A DNA stretch of 64,000 nt from JANMOK01 sp031415055 (GTDB taxonomy: Bacteria; Pseudomonadota; Alphaproteobacteria; Rhodobacterales; Rhodobacteraceae). A model generated the notes under the pieces. That model was not told the DNA's origin, searched no databases, and saw nothing but the letters and a program-made list of their open reading frames with translations. Shown piece by piece: positions 58,181-64,000 of the stretch (positions are counted from its first letter, which is position 1; each line of letters starts with the position of its first letter). The stretch covers positions 1 to 64,000 of the forward strand of contig JANOQZ010000016.1 of NCBI GenBank assembly GCA_031415055.1, given 5' to 3'. Position numbers and translations under genes: made by a program.

Positions 58181-60616
58181 TTAGGCGCGAAGATGCCCGC
58201 CGGTGGCAGCGATAACTGAAGCGACGATGGCCTTTGAAACGGTTTCGATATCGCCATCGGTCAAAGTTTTGTCGCGCGGTTGCAATCGCACGGCGATGGC
58301 AATCGATTTCTTGCCCGCACCCAATTGGGCTTCGGCTTTTGCGCCGCTGAAGACATCAAAAATGGCGGTGTCTGCAACTAAAAGTTTGTCGGCAGCTTGC
58401 GCCGCTTTTACTAAAACCGACACTTCTACCCCTATGTCAACAACGAAGGCAAAGTCGCGGTCGACGGCCTGATATTCCGATGCGTTTAAGGCAGGCCTCG
58501 CCAGATTGCGCGCTTTGGCAAAAGGAATTGCAGCAGGGAACATTACAAAGGCAACTGCCGGACCTTTCACATCCAAGGCAGCCAATATTTTTGGGTGGAT
58601 TTCCCCGAAATGGGCCAACAAAATTTTTGGCCCGAGCGTCAAAGCTGCTGACCTTCCGGGGTGAAACCATGCGGGCGTGTTTCGGTTTGACATCAATTTA
58701 TCAACCGCCACACCGCAGCGGGCCAAGGCGGATTCCACGTCGCCTTTGGCATCGTAAATATCCACCAAACGCCGCGCTGAATGCGCATTGCGCGGTTCGC
58801 CATAGCCAACGCGAAGGCCTGCCGCAGCGACAACCATGTCCGAAGGTTCGCCGCCCGAAAATATCGGGCCAATCTCAAACAGCGCTAGGTCGTTTGCACC
58901 ACGCGCCTGATTGCGCGACGCTGCGGTTAGCAACCCCGGCAAGATATCCGGGCGAAGGTGGCTCATGTCGCTGGCGATAGGATTACCTATCATCACCGCA
59001 TCGGAACCACCGCCAAACAGTGCCGCGGTCTTTTGGTCGATGAACGAATAGGTGACGCATTCGTTATAGCCCAAAGCAGCAATCTGCCGCCGCAGAGCGG
59101 ATTCGCGTCGTTGCGTCGGCGTCAATACCGGCTTGGCCACACCCAATTTCGGCCGCGCCAATGGCACGCCTTGCAGTTTGGCAAGCGAAGCCTGTCGGGC
59201 GATTTCTTCAACCAAATCGGCCTCGCCTTGCACATCGGGCCGCCAACTTGGGACGCTGGCTTCCAGATGGTCCCCCGACCCGCTGACGGTGAACCCAAGT
59301 GCAGTCAGAATGCGCACTTGTTCCGCTTTGGGAATACCCATGCCAACTAGCGAGTTCACGCGGTGCGTGTCGAGCCTGTAGCTGCGCGATGTGTCTGGGA
59401 CCTGTCCTGCAACAACAACATCCGAGGGCGTCCCTCCACACAAATCCAAGATCATGCGCGTGGCAAGTTCAATACCTTCAGCGGTGAAATTCGGGTCGAT
59501 GCCACGTTCAAAGCGGTATCGTGCATCTGAATTGATCTTGTGTTTGCGACCGGTGGATGCCGTCAGCAACGGGTCAAAATAGGCCGCCTCAATAAAAACA
59601 TTCGTCGTTTCCACCAAACATGCCGTTGGCATTCCACCAATCAACCCGCCAATCGCTTGCGGACCGTTCGCATCAGTGACTAATGTTTCGCTACCATCGA
59701 AAACGTATGTTTTGTCGTCCAATGCGAGTAGGCTTTCGCCGGGTCTCGCTTTTCGAACCTCGATGTCGCCTGCTACCTTATCGGCGTCAAAGACGTGCAG
59801 CGGTCGATTTCTGTCGTAAGTCAGGAAGTTGGTCACATCGACCAAGGCCGATATTGGACGCAGCCCAATCGCCTTCAAGCGATCTTGCAGCCATTGCGGT
59901 GAAAGGCCGTTTTTGACGTCCCGGATGCAGCGCCCAAGAAACAATGGGCAGGCATTGTCGGCAACACTCGCGTGCAATCCCACCGCGATAGGGCTAACGA
60001 ATTGACCTGGAACGGCCACGGTGGGCTGCGTTTTCAAAACACCAATTCCGCGTGCAGCCAGATCACGCGCGATACCTTGCACGCCCAAGGCATCGGGCCG
60101 ATTGGGCGTGACTTTGACCTCAATCACCGGGTCGCTGATACCACGATAATCAACAAAACGCTCCCCAAGCGGCGCATCGGCGGGCAGATCGATGATGCCG
60201 TCGTGGTCGTCAGAAAGCATCAATTCGCGCTCCGAACACAGCATGCCGTTCGATTCAATGCCACGGATCACGCCGGGTTTCAGGTCAACCCCGGTGCCCG
60301 GAACGTGGGTTCCAACCGGCGCGAAAACACCGATCAAGCCAGTTCGCGCGTTGGGAGCGCCGCAGACAACCTGTACCTCTTGCGATGGTTTGCTCGGACC
60401 ATTCAACCACGCCTCAACCCGACACAGGCGCAAGCGGTCGGCATTGGGATGCGGTTTCGCCTCAATGACACGACAAATGGTGAAAGCACCGAGTTTCGCG
60501 GCAACGTCTTCAACGCTTTCAACCTCCAAGCCAAGGTCGGTCAACGCAAACAGAATATCATCCAGCGGTGCGGCAGTTTCCAGATGATCTTTCAGCCAGT
60601 TCAAGGTGAACTTCAT
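58181..60616 (-). CDS. pheT: Phenylalanine-tRNA ligase, beta subunit
   Basis: 811 residues. The EMAP-like tRNA-binding domain is near 40-155 (CRVIEAKPHPNADRLRLCRV), then the B3/B4 editing domain (CPLFLGRCIRDVKNGLSPQW), B5 (YRLDTHRVNSLVGM), the core (LRPDILPGLLTAASRNQARG) and the C-terminal ferredoxin-fold anticodon-binding domain (AVDRDFAFVVDIGVEVSVLV). It works as an alpha2-beta2 enzyme with PheS. Unusually, pheS is not adjacent: 1.4 kb with three other genes separate them. Confidence 0.97.
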   Translation of the reverse strand: MKFTLNWLKDHLETAAPLDDILFALTDLGLEVESVEDVAAKLGAFTICRVIEAKPHPNADRLRLCRVEAWLNGPSKPSQEVQVVCGAPNARTGLIGVFAPVGTHVPGTGVDLKPGVIRGIESNGMLCSERELMLSDDHDGIIDLPADAPLGERFVDYRGISDPVIEVKVTPNRPDALGVQGIARDLAARGIGVLKTQPTVAVPGQFVSPIAVGLHASVADNACPLFLGRCIRDVKNGLSPQWLQDRLKAIGLRPISALVDVTNFLTYDRNRPLHVFDADKVAGDIEVRKARPGESLLALDDKTYVFDGSETLVTDANGPQAIGGLIGGMPTACLVETTNVFIEAAYFDPLLTASTGRKHKINSDARYRFERGIDPNFTAEGIELATRMILDLCGGTPSDVVVAGQVPDTSRSYRLDTHRVNSLVGMGIPKAEQVRILTALGFTVSGSGDHLEASVPSWRPDVQGEADLVEEIARQASLAKLQGVPLARPKLGVAKPVLTPTQRRESALRRQIAALGYNECVTYSFIDQKTAALFGGGSDAVMIGNPIASDMSHLRPDILPGLLTAASRNQARGANDLALFEIGPIFSGGEPSDMVVAAAGLRVGYGEPRNAHSARRLVDIYDAKGDVESALARCGVAVDKLMSNRNTPAWFHPGRSAALTLGPKILLAHFGEIHPKILAALDVKGPAVAFVMFPAAIPFAKARNLARPALNASEYQAVDRDFAFVVDIGVEVSVLVKAAQAADKLLVADTAIFDVFSGAKAEAQLGAGKKSIAIAVRLQPRDKTLTDGDIETVSKAIVASVIAATGGHLRA

Positions 60617-60713
60617 GGGTCAGCGCTTTCCGCTTTGGGCAGGGTCAGAGCGCTGCTTAACGAATCCAGCATCGAACCGGAAGGGGAATCCAAACCTTGC
60701 GTATAATGAAAAA

Positions 60714-61217
60714 ATGCTGTATCAGGAAGTATCGCGGTCTGAAATTGGACTGCTGACGATACCTGTGGGGGTTAGTCGATTGGCTTGGTTTCGTGTGTTC
60801 GCGTCGGACAAATCCGGCGCAGTTTCGATTGAGTTTGTGGTCTTGGTCGCATCTCTGATGGGCGTTGGCACTTTGTCGGCGGTCACGGTGCAGTCTGGCG
60901 CATTGGTGCGGGCCGGTATTATTGGCGACAATTTGGAAGAAGCGTCCACCTTGGCGCAGGGTACAAACTTGCCCGTCAATTTTCCTGAAATCGGCCCAGG
61001 AAGCCCGATGAACTTGCCCGGTGACTCGACGCAATCAGCCGACACAAACGGTGGTTCCGGACCAGTGACCGAAACCGTAGTTGTGCATAATGGTGGTGGC
61101 GGCGTGCGGACCGGCGGCGGTTCTGGCACCAACAACCCGGATTGTCCGGTTGCAGAGCCTGACCCCGAATTGGGTGCGCTTGATTGTAACGAGCAGGCAG
61201 CCGACACGCCGATTTGA
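60714..61217 (+). CDS. TadE/Flp-pilin-like secreted protein (167 aa)
   Basis: ATG at 60714 (MLYQEVSRSEIGLLTIPVGV); the open frame starts earlier but overlaps pheT. Residues about 30-60 read FASDKSGAVSIEFVVLVASL, a type IV pilin/TadE-like start with the glutamate five residues after the glycine, then a single helix. The exported part is short and low-complexity: GGGGVRTGGGSGTNN and a cysteine-bearing end. It lies divergent from pheT and convergent with the HepT-like gene. Either an orphan pilin-like protein or a relict. Confidence 0.65.
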   Translation: MLYQEVSRSEIGLLTIPVGVSRLAWFRVFASDKSGAVSIEFVVLVASLMGVGTLSAVTVQSGALVRAGIIGDNLEEASTLAQGTNLPVNFPEIGPGSPMNLPGDSTQSADTNGGSGPVTETVVVHNGGGGVRTGGGSGTNNPDCPVAEPDPELGALDCNEQAADTPI

Positions 61218-61301
61218 ATTTTGTGGGCGGTGGATTGTGCTTTTTGGAGCAGCCGTGCCTACGATTGCTGCACAAAAGTCGCAAAATTGGGGTGCATTAG
61301 T

Positions 61302-61646
61302 TCAAATTTTATTCATTCGTCCAAGTGCCGCAGCTAGCGTTGGTATTCGGTTTTGCCATGCTAAATACGATATTTCGACATCCACCCCTTCATAGTCGTG
61401 ACGAAGAACGTTTCCGAGCCCTGCAATTGCCTTCAAATCAATTTCGGGTTCGGTCGACTTTATTTCTAGTGACAAACTGCGAGACGCTTCGGTGATGATT
61501 TCAAAGCAGCGTTCAAAAGCCAAAGTGCGGACCACTGACGCACGAATTTCATCGACCGTTCCCCCAGAAATCACTTCGGCCAAGTTGCCAATTGTCGGCA
61601 AGATATGGCCAATTCTGATAGCATTTTCATCAGGTCGGCGCGGCAT
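61302..61646 (-). CDS. HepT-like toxin (DUF86/HEPN) with altered catalytic motif
   Basis: 114 residues from the ATG at 61646, sharing one base with the antitoxin stop. A helical HEPN fold is expected (RASVVRTLAFERCFEIITEA, IDLKAIAGLGNVLRHDYEGV). HepT toxins carry R-x4-H-x-Y near the end; here the sequence is GNVLRHDYEGV, so the arginine five residues before the histidine is glycine, while histidine and tyrosine remain. RNase activity may thus be lost. It pairs with the nucleotidyltransferase upstream, which in this family modifies the tyrosine. Confidence 0.85.
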   Translation of the reverse strand: MPRRPDENAIRIGHILPTIGNLAEVISGGTVDEIRASVVRTLAFERCFEIITEASRSLSLEIKSTEPEIDLKAIAGLGNVLRHDYEGVDVEISYLAWQNRIPTLAAALGRMNKI

Positions 61647-61939
61647 CAAAACACCTGAATCGCGTCAGCCTCAGCATTGGCGAGAATTTGCGGAATGATC
61701 GAGCGGCGGTTCAAAAAATCGATGGAGAAAGGCAGCAACTCGGACGCCAATATCTTCAGCCCTGAGTAGTCGAACAAGTCAAAATCTTTGATGTCGTGGT
61801 CGAAGAACATATCGACGTCTGAATCGGGACCTTCGTCGCCCCGCGCGACCGAACCAAACAGAAAGACATGCGTCACGCCATGACTCCGGAATTCCGGCTC
61901 ACGCTTTTTTATTGCAGCAATGACGTCAACTTTCTTCAT
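61646..61939 (-). CDS. MNT-type nucleotidyltransferase antitoxin
   Basis: 97 residues from the ATG at 61939 (MKKVDVIAAIKKREPEFRSH); the ATG at 62017 would add 26 atypical residues. The minimal nucleotidyltransferase motif is intact: FLFGSVARGDEGPDSDVDMF (GS-x10-DVD). It should adenylylate HepT and neutralise it. Starts 82 bases after pheS and ends overlapping the HepT-like gene, so it may be read from the pheS promoter. Confidence 0.87.
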   Translation of the reverse strand: MKKVDVIAAIKKREPEFRSHGVTHVFLFGSVARGDEGPDSDVDMFFDHDIKDFDLFDYSGLKILASELLPFSIDFLNRRSIIPQILANAEADAIQVF

Positions 61940-62020
61940 CGGATCAACTTGGGCATTTTGTCGCCTGTGGGCAAGAACTTTGCGTCGCTGCCCTAACGAC
62001 AAAGGGTTGGCAAACATGAC

Positions 62021-63106
62021 TCACCCACTCACGCCGCCACTCACCGTTGGCACTTCCAGCGCTGAGAACCCATAGTGCCGCAGCCAGCGCAGATCTGAAT
62101 CAAAGAACGCCCGCAAATCTGGGATGCCGTATTTCAGCATGGCAAGGCGGTCGATGCCCATGCCGAAGGCGAAGCCTTGCCATTTCTCCGGGTCAACCTT
62201 GGCGGCTTGCAGCACCTTGGGATGGACCATGCCGGAACCGAGAATTTCCAGCCAGTCGCTGCCCTGCCCGATTTTCAACTGCCCGCCTTCCCAAGAACAG
62301 CGGATATCGACTTCAGCCGAGGGTTCAGTGAAGGGGAAATGGTTGGCGCGGAAACGCAATAAATCGGTGGAATCGGTTTCAAAGAACGCCCGGCAAAACT
62401 CTTCCAAGGTCCACTTCAGATTGGCCATCGAGATGTCTTTGTCGATGCACAGCCCTTCGTATTGGTGAAACATCGGCGTATGGGTCTGGTCATAATCGGC
62501 GCGATAAACCCGCCCCGGTGCGATGATGCGGCAAGGCGCGCCATGCGCTTCGAGATAGCGGATCTGCACCGGCGAGGTATGGGTGCGCAGCACATTGGGC
62601 GGCCGGTTGTCGCCTTCGGCGCGATGCATGTAAAACGTGTCATGCTCCTGCCGCGCCGGATGTTCCGGCGGAATGTTCAGAGCGTCGAAATTATACCAGT
62701 CGGTTTCAATCTGCGGCCCTTCCGCCACCGAAAACCCAAGGTCGGCAAAAATTGCAATGATCTGCTCGGTGACTTGCGAAATTGGGTGGAGCGTTCCCGA
62801 TTGCGAGGGGCGCGGTGTCATCGTTACATCCAGCCATTCGGCCTTCAGTCGAATATCCAGCGCGGCATCGCCCAATGCCGCTTTGCGCGCCGCCAAAGCG
62901 GACCCAATTTCTTCCTTCAAGGCATTCAGCGCTGGCCCGGCGGTTTTGCGCTTTTCGGGGTCCATGGAGCCAAGATCGCGCATTAGCAAAGAAACCGAGC
63001 CTTTCTTGCCCAAAGCGGCAAGGCGAACGTCTTCCAAAGCCGACTCATCAGGCGCGCCGGATATTTCTGCCAAGGCGCGAAGTCGAAGTTCGTTCAAATC
63101 GTCCAT
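62021..63106 (-). CDS. pheS: Phenylalanine-tRNA ligase, alpha subunit
   Basis: 361 residues from the ATG at 63106 (MDDLNELRLRALAEISGAPD) with GAGG about 9 bases upstream; another 22 open codons precede it. An N-terminal coiled coil binds tRNA. Class II catalytic core: motif 1 HPISQVTEQIIAIFADLGFS, motif 2 GRVYRADYDQTHTPMFHQYE, motif 3 GFAFGMGIDRLAMLKYG. Charges tRNA-Phe together with PheT, which here lies 1.4 kb further on. Confidence 0.97.
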   Translation of the reverse strand: MDDLNELRLRALAEISGAPDESALEDVRLAALGKKGSVSLLMRDLGSMDPEKRKTAGPALNALKEEIGSALAARKAALGDAALDIRLKAEWLDVTMTPRPSQSGTLHPISQVTEQIIAIFADLGFSVAEGPQIETDWYNFDALNIPPEHPARQEHDTFYMHRAEGDNRPPNVLRTHTSPVQIRYLEAHGAPCRIIAPGRVYRADYDQTHTPMFHQYEGLCIDKDISMANLKWTLEEFCRAFFETDSTDLLRFRANHFPFTEPSAEVDIRCSWEGGQLKIGQGSDWLEILGSGMVHPKVLQAAKVDPEKWQGFAFGMGIDRLAMLKYGIPDLRAFFDSDLRWLRHYGFSALEVPTVSGGVSG

Positions 63107-63340
63107 ATTTTTCTGCCTCAGATTATCGCGGTTGAGCGGTATCACAGTCAGTTTCGTTTGCAACCCCGGCAAAGATTAGTGCCGCATTTGCGGCGCTTGG
63201 GCGCAAAAGACTGGGGCTTTGGGGATGGCCTTGGCCATGCAGATATGTGGCGTGCAACAGCGTTGAATTTATATGGATTAGCGTTGGTCGCAATGGCCTG
63301 TTGTGGCAGAGTCTACCGCCGGCGATTTCGCATGCTGAAA

Positions 63341-63369
63341 CAAAAACCCCGGCGCTTTGCACCGGGGTT
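63341..63369 (-). terminator. Intrinsic terminator after rplT
   Basis: On the minus strand AACCCCGG pairs with CCGGGGTT around a 9-base loop and runs straight into TTTTTG. It lies 25 bases beyond the rplT stop and ends the rpmI-rplT operon ahead of pheS. Confidence 0.85.
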
Positions 63370-63393
63370 ATCGCTGTTGTTGGCTAGGCAAGT

Positions 63394-63750
63394 TTAGGCT
63401 AGCGCTGCTTTTGCCTGTGTGACGATTGCACCAAAAGCGTCGGGTTCGTTCACGGCCAAATCGGCCAGAACCTTGCGGTCAACCTCGATACCGGCACGGC
63501 TCATCGCGTTGATGAACGTGCTGTAAGTCAGGTCGTGCAACCGTACAGCGGCGTTGATCCGCTGAATCCACAAGGCGCGGAAGTTGCGCTTTTTGATGTA
63601 ACGGTCGCGCGTTGCATATTGCATCGCTTTGTCGACCGCCTGCGTGGCGGTGCGGAAATTCGTGCTGCGGGCGCCATAGTAGCCTTTGGCGGCTTTGATG
63701 ACTTTGCGGTGGCGGGCGTGGGAGGCAACGCCTCCTTTAACTCTGGACAT
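63394..63750 (-). CDS. rplT: 50S ribosomal protein L20
   Basis: 118 residues. Typical basic N-terminal tail (MSRVKGGVASHARHRKVIKA) and body (NFRALWIQRINAAVRLHDLT, INAMSRAGIEVDRKVLADLA). It binds 23S rRNA early in assembly. It follows rpmI by 13 bases in the conserved (infC)-rpmI-rplT order; infC would be beyond the window. Confidence 0.98.
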   Translation of the reverse strand: MSRVKGGVASHARHRKVIKAAKGYYGARSTNFRTATQAVDKAMQYATRDRYIKKRNFRALWIQRINAAVRLHDLTYSTFINAMSRAGIEVDRKVLADLAVNEPDAFGAIVTQAKAALA

Positions 63751-63763
63751 GGTTCAATTCCTC

Positions 63764-63964
63764 TCAGCGGTCGTAGGGCATGTAAGATTTGATGATGCCT
63801 TCATCGGCTTTGCTCAGCACCGTGGTGCCACGCGCATTACGAATGAATTTGGCCGAGCGTTTGATCATGCCGTGGCGTTTGCCTGCCTGACCTGCCTTGA
63901 TCCGGCCCGTGGCCGTGACCTTGAAGCGCTTTTTGGCGCTTCCTTTCGTCTTCATTTTGGGCAT
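63764..63964 (-). CDS. rpmI: 50S ribosomal protein L35
   Basis: 66 residues from the ATG at 63964 with GGGAGA upstream; two more codons are open but the family starts MPKMKTKGSAKKRFKVTATG. The end ADEGIIKSYMPYDR is typical. The gene is transcribed with rplT. Confidence 0.97.
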   Translation of the reverse strand: MPKMKTKGSAKKRFKVTATGRIKAGQAGKRHGMIKRSAKFIRNARGTTVLSKADEGIIKSYMPYDR

Positions 63965-64000
63965 TTCCATCTCCCTTGTCGGAACGGTATCGAGTGAACG

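Noticed and set aside
60606..60713. Upstream extension of the TadE-like gene
   Set aside because: It overlaps the pheT start region and lacks any secretion-signal character; the ATG at 60714 gives a sensible protein.
1..64000. CRISPR array, prophage or insertion sequence
   Set aside because: No regularly spaced repeats, Cas genes, phage structural genes, transposases or integrases were found on reading both strands.

Overview
The window is one continuous stretch of a bacterial chromosome, most likely an alphaproteobacterium and probably a Rhodobacterales-type one. The signs are the dnaX-ybaB-recR block, a short SRP RNA of the alphaproteobacterial kind, the nrt/nir/nas nitrate set, class-2 GshA, translationally overlapping (ATGA) operons throughout, and moderately high G+C with a few AT-rich intrusions. 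The species assignment is inference; there is no rRNA gene to settle it.

Layout. (1) 1-8.8 kb: six tandem, 4-bp-overlapping paralogues, each a winged-helix DNA-binding domain, a TolB/FlgO-like domain and TPR repeats; the first is cut by the window edge. (2) 8.8-14.4 kb: an accessory zone with three tRNA-Arg genes, a lone unknown gene held between two copies of tRNA-Arg(ACG), a histidine kinase, an AT-rich membrane/coiled-coil gene, a methyltransferase, and palindromic repeats. (3) 14.4-20.5 kb: a minus-strand catabolic-looking cluster (GST, VOC protein, CoA ligase, citryl-CoA lyase-like protein, GMC oxidoreductase, and a frameshifted Gfo/Idh dehydrogenase), followed by a lone TadG-like gene. 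(4) 22.4-32.2 kb: nitrate assimilation. NrtA, NrtB and a fused two-ATPase protein import nitrate, NasA reduces it to nitrite, and NirBD reduces nitrite to ammonium. (5) 33-39.5 kb: dnaX-ybaB-recR, rhomboid protease, OmpA-type protein, rsgA, SRP RNA. (6) 39.9-48.1 kb: moaB, uracil-DNA glycosylase, pyrB with a zinc-ligand-less dihydroorotase, plsY, gshA, rsmE, ubiA. (7) 48.2-56.3 kb: an OmpA/BON-type envelope protein with a small coiled-coil partner, then a molybdenum-cofactor operon (fdhD, YcxB-like, mobA, mobB, moeA) and a GH3 hydrolase. (8) 55.9-64 kb: Lrp regulator divergent from ald, mscL, pheT, then a pilin-like gene and an MNT/HepT-type toxin-antitoxin pair wedged between pheT and pheS, and finally rplT-rpmI.

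The parts connect functionally. NasA needs a bis-MGD molybdenum cofactor, and moaB, moeA, mobA, mobB and fdhD all lie in this window. DnaX/RecR, RsgA, SRP RNA, RsmE, PheST, L20 and L35 are housekeeping. The most unusual features are the mosaic six-gene regulator array, the tRNA-flanked single-gene insertion, the split pheS/pheT locus, a repeated noncoding element centred on an 18-bp palindrome, and a dihydroorotase homologue that has lost its metal ligands beside pyrB. No CRISPR array, transposase, integrase or prophage was found.
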